64,000 nucleotides of DNA from Stichopus chloronotus (GCA_021234535.1 CM037849.1:11079526-11143525), one strand, 5' to 3'; positions 25,075-38,501 are shown, counted from the first letter of the stretch. Made by a program: numbers and translations. Notes: generated by a model from the sequence alone, not told the origin.

Positions 25075-25600
25075 ACTTTGTAATCCGTAATGATATGAAG
25101 CGTAATGACATTTTATAAATGTGTATCAGTAAAGTTATATATCAAACATTGTCATATGTATGCAATAAGTAATGATGTATCATTCATTGTCATATGTACT
25201 CCAAAAGGATATTATGAATAATAACATTTGATACATTTTGATATATATGTAATGAGTAGTATTTTGTACACGATATATTGTTATATGTTGTAGTCAAGAG
25301 TAATGATATATCACATATAGTCACATGTATGCAACGAGTAATGAGTAACGAGCAATGAGTAAAATCTGTTAAAAAAATAAATTGTGAGATGTATGTAGTA
25401 AGTAATGATATATCATGCATTGTCATGCATGAGTTTTCATACATTGTCATATGTCATATCATATCGAACAATATACTGATATATCAAATAGTTTCATATG
25501 TAAACAATGAGTGACGATTTATCATACTTTGTCATACGCATGTCATGAGCAAGGTATACATACGGTTATACATTGACGTATGTATGAAATGAGTGTTGAT
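25075..25600. repeat. Decayed AT-rich tandem array, right part
   Basis: This continues the array at 24020-24600, with CATTGTCATATGTATGCAAT, GAGTAATGATATATCA and related words recurring. The minus-strand frame at 25190-25450 is an artefact of the repeat. Confidence 0.75.
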
Positions 25601-27340
25601 ATATGCTTTAATACCATGATTTGTTACTTACTATACTAACAACCACATTGATTCAAAATTTTCGAACACATTTGTAAAACGAATACTGTGTTTTAATGTG
25701 TTCTGCGAATATGAGTTTTACAACAACCAACTTTCATCGTGACAATCTGTAGACCTACGAAAAATGCGATGCTATGTGTGACTATTGATTAACGTACTCA
25801 ATGGAAGGAATAAGCTAAAGTATCATATCCTGTAGTACGTGTATGTGATCAGACTACGTACGGTCACAGCGATCATGGATTGAGGGAAAATGGCTTCTAA
25901 ATGCATGAAGTCTATACATTTATGATCGACTATGTGTTTCATTCTTTGTGTTTCATTGACCATGTGCTTCATTGTTTACGGAATGACTTCGCAGCCAAAG
26001 TCGATTTTCTCTGTTATTCTGTTCACCTTGTTGTGCTTGTTTTGTTCATCTTTCATTGTTTTGCTCATACCGTCACCCTTTCTTTGTTTGTATGGTGGAG
26101 AATATATAACTGAAGCCTCCGCAATCTTTTACTATCGTTGCAAATATGAACGTCTGTTTGTTTGTAGTTTGTGACTTGGGAGAAAAAAATGATGAGGGGA
26201 ACTTTTAAAGAGGAGCACACGATGAAGCCAGGGTTATGACGTTGGTTACAATCTGTTCGTGGAGCATTTTATACTCTCAATGCTAACGTGTAAGTCTAAT
26301 GAAGAGATTATTTTTTTTTTCGTTTGCGAGCTTGTTTTCTTCAAATCGATGAGTAAAGTATGACCCACCCCCCCAAAAAAAATCTGCCACAAATGGCAGA
26401 AGAAAGTAGAGGTTTTTCATCGATTTCGTTTCTGATCATGCTAATACATCAAGCTGTTTGCTGTAAGTCTTTGATATATGGCCACTTTAACTTCCAGACG
26501 TATTTCATCGTCTCCAGGAAGTGAGTCATGTAATTGGACGTGGATTAGCAAAAGCTTCTCTTCACAAAATTTCTATGGTTTATTAGGCCTTATGTAGATA
26601 TGAATAAATATATAATGAAATTAGTCAAATAGGGCTCTATCTACTATTTAACGGTTAGCCAGGGAGCTGTGATTAGTTTAACCAAAGTCAAAAACAAAAA
26701 TTGTGATAGGCCTTTCAGCGTGTGTACCGTGTAACATATTAGAACTCTTAAACAAACACAAATTAGAGTTTGGAGATGAAGTTTAGAGATTTGTTAAGTT
26801 GCTAAGAATTTATTTTTACTTTGCCTGTTTCTTTTTGTTGTTGTTGTTCGAGAAATTATACAATTCAACATACCTTGGTTGCAATAATCAATAAGTGAAG
26901 TGTACATAGTCCTGACTTACTGCATAACAACAAGTTACTGGTTGTGGATGTTCCAAAAGTATGCAGTGATCAAAATATAACAGAACCTCCAATTATTCAT
27001 GTGTCAATGCAAATTTAGAATGTTGAAAATTACCTCAAAAAGAAAACCTGAATAAATTCAAATAAAATTTTACAATACCTATTGTAACCAGTTGATAATA
27101 ACATAAAGACAAAAGTTATTGATGTCACAAAACTGTAAGTGGTCTTGATTTTAATTGAAAGTTTACTAAATTTACTTATGTAATTAACAAAATCAAGCAA
27201 CTCCTAATGTAAGTGAAATGCTCTTGATTTTTGTTTTGAGTATTTTTGCGTTCATGTTTTAAGTGTGAAGTGTAAAAGGATTTTTTTTTTAAAAAGCGAT
27301 TATTACATCCTAAATTAGAGTAAATGTTAGAATTTTATTA
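25601..27340. other. Unique AT-rich sequence
   Basis: No gene was seen. At 27140-27235 two loosely similar GTAAGTG...CTTGATTTT segments occur; they may be very decayed repeat units next to the 103-bp satellite but cannot be assigned to it. Confidence 0.4.
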
Positions 27341-28090
27341 ACTCATCACTCAAACTCGACAATTCACACGTTGTCAAAATAACAAAGACTATATGAAATG
27401 TGAGATTTTTATGTCCTGAATTAGAATTATAACAATTATGTGCTTTGCTCATTCACAATCGATACTTCAAGTGATGTCCAAGTAACAAAACACTATATGG
27501 AGAGTGAGATTATTATGTCTTGAATTAAACCTAATGTCAGAAAATTAATAAGTCATTCATAATCGATAATTTACACAATTTCAAAATAACCAAAACTATA
27601 TAGAGGGTGAGATTATTATGTCTTGAATTAAACCTAATGTTAGAAAATTAATAAGTCATTCATAATCGATAATTTACACAATGTCAAAATAACCAAAACT
27701 ATATGGAGAGTGAGATTATTATGTCTTGAATTAAGCCTAATGTTAGAAAATTAATAAGTCATTCATAATCGATAATTTACACAATGTCAAAATAACCAAA
27801 ACTATATGGAGAGTGAGATTATTATGTCTTGAATTAAACCTAATGTTAAAAAATTTATAAGCCATTCATAATCGATAATTTACACAATGTCAAAATAACC
27901 AAAACTATATGGAGAGTGAGATTATTGTGTCTTGAATTAGAAGTAATGCTACAAAATGAATCGATCATTCACAATCAACAATTTACACAAGGTTAATAGA
28001 ACCAACAAGATATGAAACAATGGATTTAATGTTACTAATGTTACTAATTAATTGATCATTTACAATTCACAGAATGTCAAATAACCCCCC
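27341..28090. repeat. 103-bp tandem satellite, 7-8 units
   Basis: Anchor words equivalent to GTCATTCATAATCGATAATT start at 27341, 27447, 27552, 27655, 27758, 27861, 27963 and about 28054. The spacings are 106, 105, 103, 103, 103, 102 and about 91 bp. Central units are nearly identical and read through TTTACACAATGTCAAAATAA, CCAAAACTATATGGAGAGTG, AGATTATTATGTCTTGAATT and AAACCTAATGTTAGAAAA. Units at both edges are diverged. No open frame is conserved. Confidence 0.93.
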
Positions 28091-30732
28091 AAAAAATGAA
28101 AAATTAAATTTGACAATTTTAACATGTAACGAAGTGTTGTGTTTGTCATACTTTGACAATATGACCCGCAGTGTGATACCAAAATTTATGAAGTTGAAAT
28201 ATCTCTAGAGGTTGATACTTTGAAACTTAATGTTCGTGTATGTTACATTTCTGAAGTAATAATTATCACATTTGTCAAGTTTTACATCGACCAATGTCGA
28301 TAGCTTGTTGGATTGGTGAAGAAATCTGATTATGTAAGTATTGTATCCACAGTGTCTGCTTGGTGATCAATCTCTAAAAACAAAATCATGGAAAGGCATT
28401 TTACTTACAATTTTGCACAACATCTTTAAAATGTGTGGAACATCATTATTATTACTATTTTGTATAATTCCTTACTTTCACTTTTGAAATGTGGAGAAGC
28501 TATTCTCATACTTTCACTAATCTGTTACACTGCAACGTACATTTGACACTTGTAAAAAAATCACCCCAAAAGTTGTCGACATTTGTATTTTGTTTTCTCA
28601 AGTTGGTTGGGTATAGAATTCTCTGAATTAAACCTAAATTCTAGTTTAAAATTGTTGCGTTATTTAAAAAGGTTAAACTATAGAGGCGGTTAAATATCCC
28701 TATGATGCAAAGCATTTCTCTCGGGGATTACGTTAAGGGGACGAGACCATTTTGAGAATATCCCGAAAATTTTCGTAATTATGGATAGTGATATCTACAT
28801 ATATTAACATATATTTCACACTGTTTGTAAGGGATGAAATAAATTTACGCCTTTAGCTATTACATTTTGTTCCTGTTATGCTATATTTCTTTCCTTACAA
28901 TTTTCTAAATAACCATATTACAACTATATTTTGTTAGCAATAAAAATGTCTACACCGAGCGCATCAATGACACAAAGGTACAGTATTATTTGCATTGACT
29001 AAGCTTTTAGCTTTCTCAATCTTTATTAAGAGGTATACTTCCAAAGTTAAGTGTTTCTAAATTACGTGCTTGATAATTCGTTTTGTCATTTCATCATTGC
29101 TAACATTTCTCCGTTCTCATACGATTTGTGTTCGAAAACTTTTCATGTGTTTTATTCTACAACTACCCAAATTAGGTTTAATGTCTACAAAAGTGAACAA
29201 CGATTCAGCTGTTTTGACCAAACTGAAAAAATAAACACTCATAAGTTGCCACAGAACTGTATGGCTTCTCTGAGATGATTTCTCAACATACGTAATATTT
29301 ACCATAGAAATATTCGCGTTGTTTTCGCCCTCCCTAAATGTTTCCATCAAGTTAAACCGGTGGTCACGACGAAACGATTTAATTCATGAGACTCGTGTGA
29401 AGTACGGATGAAGTTCTTTTACTTGAAACACAAGCTGACGATCGAAGATTTGCAACTTCCTAGATGAAAAAAAAATGGTTAAAATATGAGCCCTTTTGAA
29501 TTATTTGTATACCAAATATTTGTTGAAATAGCGAAGAGTGCCCGTCATGTATCCACTCCTTCGCTAACTCGAATATCACTGTGAGAGAGAAAAAGAAGTA
29601 GAAATGGCATTGCACCCTGTTAAAAATGTAAATTGTAAAAATGTAAATTTACAGACATTTGTTTTACAGTGCAAGTGGTGGAAGGTACACACGCTCATAT
29701 AATTTTTTTTTTTTTGCTTCTGGGATGGACATTTTATTTTATTTTCACTGAAATGTTACCTGGGTTTATTGGCTGGTAGAACGGTGATAGCTGGTAAAAC
29801 GGCGTTGCCTCAATGTATGAAGCATGGTCATCTAGTAACTTGATCTTGCTGTATCAATGTACGGTTCTCGTAACTTTATGATGTCGTGTTACCAGCCACA
29901 TAGGTTCAATCTCTTCCCAACTCTCTCTGGGAATAGAAAGTTCCCGTTGATCCATTAGCAATAGTTAACTTTAAAAGAGAACAGCTAGTTGTGATATATG
30001 TACATCTTACATAAATCGCATAGGCAATAATTACATCAGTAGTCAGAAAGAAAAAAAAATATTTGAATTTTTCTCATGCGAAGGTATGTATGCTTCTTCT
30101 GTTTTATTTTATTTTTTTATCTACTAGAACAACACCTTCTGATTAAACTGGCCATTTTTAGATCACTTTTCACTACAAACTTGATAGGAAGATATGCTTA
30201 CACTCCATTTGGAAGACGAAAGTGCAAAACGTCATGCCAGAGGTATGTCACAGCTATATTTAGAGCTGTAAGGAACAATTCTTTAATCACTGAGGTCACG
30301 GGTAAGTAACCACTGGACCAAATACATATGGGCAGATGCAGTTACTCAAAGTTTGGAATACCCTGACAGGAACTTTTGTTCGGACTGGAACTAAGTAACA
30401 CATTGTTAGCAAGCTAAGACATTCTCTGATTGAAAGCAATGGATGAGGTGCAAATCCTATCATTTTTGGATGGATCTATTGTTCCACTGACAATTACACA
30501 ACTGTATCTCTTAGCACACCTACCTTTGTGGTTTGATTCTGTGGGATTTGTTATCAAAAACATTTATCTTGCCCTAAACGTCATCACCCCCACTATTTTG
30601 TTTTTACAAGTTTCATTTGGAGAGAACTTTTATTTATGCTTATCGGTAATATTTGTGTTAGAGCAGTTTGACATTTGCGTCAACGTTTTGATGGTTGTTT
30701 ACCATTGATATGGTCACAGGACGGAGCATTTT
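28091..30732. other. Unique AT-rich sequence
   Basis: It contains T-runs (for example near 29702) and no matched repeat. A plus-strand frame at 30430-30708 encodes a hydrophobic 92-residue peptide with no recognisable domain; it ends just before a transposon-like element and is likely chance. Confidence 0.4.
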
Positions 30733-31004
30733 TCTCTAAAAACAAATTGTGAAATGCGCTAAAAAAAAAAGGTATGTACATAACGTACTCGTGATAAGAG
30801 TGAATTTCATCCAGCATGGAGTAAATACTAACTCCAAAATGGCGCCATGCTTCATACACATGGAGTATTATACGGAGTATCACTCTTTGAAGTGAATGTT
30901 CACTACACTCGCTGTAATATTCACTCTTACTATACGAGTGGGTCATGTGCATGTGGGTCATATGGGTCTTTTCTTGAGTGAATTTCACTCTTGTTTTTCG
31001 AGAG
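30733..31004. mobile_element. GAGT-type inverted-repeat element, complete copy
   Basis: The left end reads CTCTAAAAACAAATTGTGAA. The right end, read on the minus strand, is CTCTCGAAAAACAAGAGTGA followed by AATTCACTC, so the two ends form an imperfect terminal inverted repeat of about 25-30 bp. The interior is dense in GAGT and ACTC words, with sub-palindromes such as GAGTGAATTTCAC and ACTCTTTGAAGTGAATGTTC, and should fold extensively. Length is about 272 bp with no coding capacity, consistent with a MITE-like non-autonomous DNA transposon. Flanking duplication was not resolved. Partial copies lie at 10746 and 12763. Confidence 0.75.
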
Positions 31005-32207
31005 TTTATGAAATGATGTTATCGCATTTCACCTGCTTCTCGGTTTCTAAGGCAGCAAAATGGCAAACATATATAGTTTTGTTCTTAAACAGAACTTTCA
31101 TATTCCATGTAGACGTTATAAAGTGTTAAAAACCCGAACTTAAAGAGACTCGACACGTCTCCCGGTCCTTGAACATAGAAGTAAATAGGAAACGCTACCA
31201 GGATGTATCAACATGTATGTTGTTATTATTGCATGAGCATGGGATATCCTTGAATATGTTAAAATGTTCACTTGATACATTGAACACGTAGATTGTGGTT
31301 TAAGTCGGAGTAACGTTAACTGCATAGGTGCAACTAATTAACAAATTGAAAAATATGGACAGAGTGTGTATAGACCGAGGTCAAATAAATTGATCGTCAT
31401 CATCATACTTATTACTATTATTAGTGTAATTACTCTAATTAATATTCATGGAGGTTGTAATGTGTCCCGTGAATATGTATAATGTAAAGAGTTAAGCGGA
31501 AAACCCTTTATTGAAGTAACTGAACATCTCATGTATAATTTGACCAAATTCTTAAAGACAAGAAATCACCCCAAGACAGTTGAAATTCTCCCAACCATGT
31601 ATATATTATAGTCCCTACAACAACCTGTCTAAATTCCTCCACATATGTAATCAACACAATGTATCCCTGTGTACCCTTCATGAGCTACTCTGCATCTTTC
31701 AAATTTGGTGTCAATCAAAGAGAAGAATCAGTTAAGAATTCTGCTCGACGGAAGCCAAAAGTCTAGCTTGGGGTGATGAGATATTATCTTCAAAACGACA
31801 GCGTAAATTGTTACATAGAACAACTAATCACATGGTCTCTTCATTAAGTTGTAGGCCTTTATATGTCACCACTATTACCCATAACAATATGCTACACGGT
31901 TATAGGCTACATGTTCATAATTCCTAAAATTACTGGGGAAATTTGATTTTATTTCATTTCGTAAATTACAAGTTGCGAAATGAGGCTGAAAACTTTAGTT
32001 GGGCGGGGAGGCTACCGTTTAATATCTAAGCCGAAGACCATCGTAGGTTGATGCGGAGTGTACCAAGAAAATTTGAAAATTACATCATCCCAGATTAAAG
32101 CAAATAGCATTTACCAGAATTAATGGCAGCAATACAAGATGTGCGATGTTGGTGAAAAAAAGGAAAACTGAGGTAAATCCCATTTTACCAGCAATTATAT
32201 GTTATGC
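31005..32207. other. Unique sequence
   Basis: No supported feature. At 31139 the sequence CTTAAAGAGACTCGACACGT followed by CTCCCGG superficially resembles a TTAA-element end, but no partner end was found. Confidence 0.4.
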
Positions 32208-32512
32208 CAACAATAATATCAGCTGTTCCACGTGAATAACGTTTCTCAGAAACAATTTTCATTTCAAAAGTTTCATTTTGATTCAATCTTTCATTTGATT
32301 TAATTGAATCTAATTCAGAGCACTCTTGGAAACAATTGCTTGTTTGGTGGAAGTAAAAGTTCGAAGTATTAATTACATATTTTTAACAGATTGTCCAGTG
32401 TCGAGGGTTGTCAAATTTAATTTTTACTGAAATCAACTAATAATGAACTCAGTTTCAAATTTTTCCACGGTTTTTCAGATTCAAACACTTTACTCAGAGT
32501 CAGACTGTCGTA
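32208..32512 (+). repeat. Interspersed repeat B, copy 2
   Basis: It is collinear with 14041-14305. It has about 40 extra bases after TTTCTCAGAAACA, where ATTTGATT-like words are duplicated. Both copies end around TTCAAACACxTTACTCAGA. A C tract (32584-32595) lies just outside. Confidence 0.7.
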
Positions 32513-35009
32513 TCTCAGAATGTCGTGGCTGGTTGAAATGGTTTGCTTCCATTGTGGTCCTGTTCCCATCTTTCCATCAGTCGCCCCCCCCCCCCAGCTC
32601 CCAGCTACGGTATTCTTTAGCATGAGGAGGGGAGTACTAATACGTTCCTGATAGACGCTTTGATTAAATTTACGGTTGTCAACAAACTCAATGCATACCA
32701 TGAGAGTGCATGGCCTTATTGAGGTGACTAACTTCAGTTCTTCCGAATATCATTCTGGATATCATTCATCCAGAAACCTGAAAACTGAACAAGAAATTAA
32801 AGAAATTTAAAAGCCAGTGAATTTATAAGGTGAGCTTGTCTCAATCTACACGAGCTTCTGCAAAATTGTTATGAATATAGTGAAGCTCTCTCGGTGGATT
32901 TCTGTGAATCGATTTTTAACCGATGTTTTGTCACAGTCAAAGTTTATCATTATCCTGGTGTATACAGTCTATCCGTAACCACAGAAAAAAAAAACCTTTC
33001 TTCTCTTACATTTTATGCATGACGTTTCTTGACGTCATGGGTTTTGCATGCTAATGAACTAAAAGAAGTGATTTTTCAAGCATCATATATCTTCACTTAG
33101 AAACGATCAAGAGATTACAATCATGAAAACTATTTGCTAAAACATACAAAATACTGTTGATGGCCACTTGGGCGAGAAAAGATGTGTAACTTCAAGTAGG
33201 AATTTGAAACTTCTTATGGAAGGTCTACAAAATATGTCTCCAAAAACTAGTAAAATTATAAATTATTACATCGAGACGTTGTAAAACCACTCAATGCTTA
33301 TCAATATAGGAGGGAAATATTATCTCCTTTCCACTGATATCAGTTTTTCAACATTAAATTTCGTAAATGAATCAGGTACTCGGCAAATATAAGACGAATC
33401 AGTTCCTTCCCTATATACACGTGCAAGTCAGGACTATTTACGCGAGATCAAACGATGGCAAGTTGGCTACCACCGGCGACTACTCGTATGTGTATAAGCT
33501 AGCTGCATTACAAACAAAATGTAAAGTGAAATCGATGTATCCTAGGATGTTGATTATAGGCGATTGTGTAAATTAACCTTCGTAATTTTTGTGTTACGAA
33601 AAACTTATGTTGTTATCTGCAAGTATCGATTGAAAAACATCGAACTCGCAAAGTCTGAAGACTTTTTGAGATGTGGGAAGTAACAGCCTCTCTTCGATTG
33701 TATTTGTTTTTAAATGTCGTGCAATACCTAAGAAAGCTTTAGTTTTCAAGGTCACTGGAAATCAAAGTGTCCACCTACATCGCTGTAATGAAAAAGAGAA
33801 AGCTTCATTTTACATTATTCATTATGCGTTTTATGCGTTCTATGCGCTATTGCTGCACCCCTCTACCGGTCTACCAATGTCTGGTGTCCCATCAATCTTC
33901 ATTTTCTGTAAATATAATTGCAACGTGTATGAAAGTCGTCCACAATGGTTGCGATCAGTTTAAAATTTTGTGATCCATACAAACTGTGATAAATAAATAA
34001 ATGAAGACCAAAGCATAGTTTAGGTGGCTTAATTAAAATTTCAGTAATCAAATGGAACGTAATATGCAATTATACCAAATACACTAAGTTTCAAAATACG
34101 TCATATTTATATGCTGAACCCTACACAATATTCTTTACATTCATCCATTCAGTTTCACAAAAGCTCTGTATGTCGAAAACGGAGTTTGTCGAATAAAAAA
34201 CTTCCTTGTCCGAAGTCTATTTACTTGTGTTTTCTCGACTCCTTTTTACTGGTATGAATCATTCTATTCTAATTGAACGTAACTATGACATTGTCTTAGT
34301 TACATTGATTTTACGACGTCACCAATTACTCGATTATGTACTTAATTTCGGTTCATCGGCATGTGGCGAGATAACCTTAGTTTCACTTCTCATGACGGGG
34401 ACATACATATGTTAATACATAATGTAACTAAAGGAAGCTACAGCCAAAGTAGATGATGTTCTTGATCCTCTGCCAACTAAGTGCAAACCAGAATAAGCCA
34501 CAAAGAAAAAAGTAAAGACATAGCAAAAGGAGGGCAAAAACTTAAGTAAATAAAAACAATTCTAGGTTACTATTACTTAAAAGTGAAGGATTTACGCCAG
34601 TAGAAAGAAATAATTGTACAAGCAACTTGAGGGGAGTACATCAATGTCTCATTTATTTAAAGGTTGGTTTTTCGTAAGTTGGGAAGTTTAGATTCGTTGG
34701 AAAGTCTTGACAAAAAATAGAAAAACAACATGTTGCCTTTAGGCCAATCAAATAACATTTCTTGTTAAGGAGTGGAGAAAGTATGTTGTGAAATATTTTT
34801 ATATCATTCCACATTACAATTGTAGTTTAGAGGTTTTTATCATAAAACTAGAAAGCCAATGGACGATCATGTTATGAAAGCTCTTTTTTACGTCTTTGAT
34901 TTTTCTGTCATCACAACGCACTAACTAATACCTTTTGCATAACATGCACCACGACGAAGTATGCCAAGTTAGAGCAGGCTCCACTGATCGTTTTTTCTTT
35001 TCATCAACT
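32513..35009. other. Unique sequence with minor simple repeats
   Basis: It contains the C tract 32584-32595 and a small TTATGCG/TCTATGCG repetition near 33823-33850. A 69-codon plus-strand frame at 33367-33576 has mixed composition but no recognised domain. No gene is supported. Confidence 0.4.
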
Positions 35010-35470
35010 TTCAATGCAGTTTATTTCAGCGCAGTGTAATCCACTGTAGTGCATTATAATGCAGTGTATTTAATTGTAGTGTAACCTAATTTCAATGCAG
35101 TGTAATTCAATGCAGTGTAATCCAATGCAGTGTAATCCAATGCAGTGTGATCCAATGCAGTGTAATCCAATGCAGTGTAATCCAATGCAGTGTAATCCAA
35201 TGCAGTGTGATCAATGCAGTGTGATCCAATGCAGTGTAATCCAATGCAGTGTATGATAGTGTAAGGTAAATCAATGCAATGTATCAATGCTGTATTTCAA
35301 TGCAACTTACTTCATTGCAGTGCAATGTATCAATGCATTATATTCCGATGCAGTGTTGCATTTTAACGCAGTGTATGCTATATCCAAGGCAGTGTATTCC
35401 ATTCACGTTTATTTCATTTCAGTGTATCTCCTCTCAAAGTATTCCCATCCATTGTATAGTGTAACGATGT
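35010..35470. repeat. 15-bp minisatellite (TGTAATCCAATGCAG)n
   Basis: A regular core from about 35096 to 35250 has ten or so units of TGTAATCCAATGCAG, with TGTGATC variants and one unit missing a base. Degenerate units (CAGTGTA, CAATGCAG, TTCAATGCA) flank it to about 35470. Because 15 is a multiple of three, the minus strand stays open (35054-35287) and reads a five-residue TALDY/TALDH repeat. The plus strand carries TAA stops in one frame. Confidence 0.93.
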
Positions 35471-37444
35471 GTAACAGATCAGCTGTTTGAAATAAAAACA
35501 GCTGGCAATCTTCAAACATTAAAAGTGAGGATTTTGCTGCATGACTGTTTATATGGGTTATACATACACCCATAAGTGCATCTGTTGATGGACTTAATGT
35601 TACTTATAAACCGTAGTCCTTTGATTTTCCGTACCTTAATTAGCATTATGTTTGAGCCATAACGTTATCAGATTCAATTCGTTGATATGCTTGTCAAGCA
35701 CTGATGTTAAAATGTTACTGCAAGTACGTGTTTCCATTGTTTTTAACGTTCATTTTTATGTCATCGGCTCCAAGTAACTTACGTTCAACCTAAAAGAGCA
35801 TTGTTTCACGAAAGACTACGTAACAATAAAGTAAACATAAAGTATCCATGTTGATTTTATATTGTATGCTTCGATGTCGAAAATGGTCTTCTTTGTTACT
35901 TCCGCGAGAATTTGAAAGGTCACTTTACGTCATGCATCAGATAGGGTGGTTTATTACCTCTTTCATAAGAGGTAAAATGATTGGATTAAATTTCATTAAA
36001 AAGAAAACAACTAATCTTGTCAACAACGTGGATCGTTTAATTATTAGTTTTTTACCATACCATCTGGGTAGAGTTTCTAAGATTGTGGAGATACCACGAA
36101 CAGAAAACAATATATATGGTTGCTCATCAAGCCTGTCCTCTTGTCAATTTTTAAAAGTTTTTCCTTTAACGTTTGAAGTATTGGTCCTGATATGAGCACT
36201 TCAACGCAAGTCTTCGTTGATACAACGACTTATGCTAATCCAATAGCCGGTCAAAGGTCACAAACATCAGGGACAAAGATACGGATGACTGGAAACTCGC
36301 TCCTTATGGTGAGTAAATCGAGGATATCATTTCAAGACTTTTAGCTCCGTCTTTCCAGATATACAACAAGAAACAAAGTGGTTTGATTACAAGGAAGGAA
36401 AGCTCAACTTAATTTATTTTTTCAAAGTTTTGATTAATCAACATTTAAGAACTGATTATTTAATTATCATTAAGGATTTTTTTCATTTGCTTGACGTAAG
36501 AGGTTTTTATTACTCTACATCAGTTATGATTGGATGGTTTTAGTGTGAGAAATTCGTGTAGTATAACCTAAACAACGACAACTGTTATCAGTCTTCGGCA
36601 TGGACCAATGCAAAGAAATAAAGGATTGTAGGTGATACTTTATTAAAGTTTTCGTAGCTCTGCCTTCTGAGACTAAGCGATCAGTTCCAATATTTTTTCT
36701 TAGGTTATATAGGCGCATTACCTATGAAGATCAACGATGTATGCTTGCTAAGCGGTGTAACGGATGCAGCTACATCGCAGGAAGAAAGATTGGTTGAAGC
36801 TACAATGATATATCATTCATAGATATAGGGTGTGTCTAGTTCTCATGGATACGTAAAACTCCTGAACTCCAACTATGATATCCAGTTACCTTTAATGAAA
36901 AGTAGGAATTACAGGAGAGTATTACATATTGTCTCTCAAACAGTCCTCCGTTTTCACATTAATTGGCTGTTTTATTCCCTTAATGTATTGAAAAACTTAA
37001 CAGGGATACAATCACCAAGAATGCATTTTAAACAAAAGCTTTCTACAATAAAGTCATAGAAATTAACCACTTCATTCTCATATTCTGATTATAATCTGAA
37101 GATTACAAAAATGATATGATTATAGCGATATTTAATTGTGATCTATATAAGAAATTGATAAACGATTGGCTGGTAACGTATTTAATTAAAACGGTGTAGT
37201 GTAATCGGATTGTGTTTACAAATATCTCGAGACCGAAGAAAAACAAAATTAACTGTGTGGACATCACGTGAAACAATTAGTTTAATTAAGAAGCTGAAAG
37301 TACTTTCCAACAATTAAAGTATTAGATAATAAACACATTTAATTTAGGAATAACTATTAAGAAGTAATTATTGTGTCTAATGATTTATTATAAAAATTAA
37401 TTGTTAAAAAGTGATCATAGGATTAGGTACTTTATGGACAAAAA
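35471..37444. other. Unique AT-rich sequence
   Basis: A 115-codon plus-strand frame at 35848-36195 is among the longest non-repeat frames in the window, but its peptide shows no domain I recognise. No splice context or conservation can be claimed. Confidence 0.4.
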
Positions 37445-37757
37445 AAAAAAATACCCACACTGTGTTTAAAATGTACTAACCTGACATACAAATAACATGT
37501 CTATAAATACTGTTATACCATTCTTTCCCAATAACTTCATCTAATTAAAATATCAAAAAAAAAAAAAAAAATTTGAATTGTTAAACTAAGTCGGCTTGAC
37601 AAATTATTCTTGAGTAACAAACAACGGAATTTCTATCTGCGAGAAAATCATTTTTTAAAGAAGCCTAGAATCCCGCCTCATTATCTGTCGTTCTTTATCA
37701 TTTAATTTGGTTTTAAAAATATTTTTCCTGTAAACTTAACAAAATATTTTTCAGTAA
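37445..37757 (+). mobile_element. TTAA-flanked element family C, decayed copy
   Basis: It aligns with 45532-45876 and 54401-54748 through TGTTTAAAATGTAC, ACCATTC, TTTGAATTGTTAAAC, ACAAATTATTCTTGAGTAAC, GGAATTTCTATCTGCGAGAA and a CTGTAAACTTAACAAAATAT-TTTTCAG tail. The termini are eroded, and a long A-run (about 37555-37570) has grown inside. It is non-coding. Confidence 0.65.
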
Positions 37758-38501
37758 AATTAGTTTATTTTGTTACAACCTTTTGTCATACTGCAATAAG
37801 AAGAGTCTAGGAAGAAACTTACATCTTCTCCCAGTACATGCAACATCGCTGATTTATACCTTAGCAAGCAGCAAGACAAGCTGTAACTTTCTAACTAGTC
37901 TTATACTGACGGCATTCTACAAACGTTTTACAGCATTTTACAAAATTGCTCTATTCTATGATAAGCTGAACCGTTAAAGTAGTTTACACGCTTTGTACTT
38001 CTAGTTAAGTTTTAACATAGCTACTGTCCAATGATATGTAACAATCGAAAACTTTTTCTCTGCTTCAAAATCGTCTCCCTAGTCTATGAAAAAAAAATCT
38101 ATTTCAAATACGAATGGCTCATACAAGTCTATAGGCGCCACTTGTTTCCCTCAGTAAGATGCCTGTGATACTTTTTAACGACACTGACCGCTAGCAAATA
38201 TATTTTACGGACTGTTAAAACTGCCTCGGAATTCGCTGGTAGCTGTAGATATAGAGTTACTGGTAACGCTGCCAAAAATGGATCAATTCAAATGTGTCAG
38301 CATTTTGGCTTGTGACACTCAGAAGAACGTCGAAGAACTAGGATGGAGGGAAAGACTTGATTAATGTCAGGTTTTGTTCTGTGCCCGGAGTCAAATGAAA
38401 GATAAATTATTGATAGAAAATGAACCGTCAAGGTTACGTGGGCCAAACATTTTATATTCAAGTTTATCTTATTTACAAAAAAGAAATAAAAACTGAAACA
38501 A

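Noticed and set aside
27341..28090. CRISPR-like array
   Set aside because: Whole 103-bp units are near-identical with no variable spacers, and the DNA is eukaryotic in character; it is a satellite.
31139..31170. TTAAAGAGACTCGACACG as another TTAA-element end
   Set aside because: No complementary end was found within a reasonable distance.
35054..35287. Minus-strand frame with TALDY repeats as a gene
   Set aside because: It arises because the 15-bp repeat unit lacks a stop in that frame; it ends where the repeat loses register.
35848..36195. 115-codon plus-strand frame as a gene
   Set aside because: No recognisable motif and no supporting context; chance is adequate.
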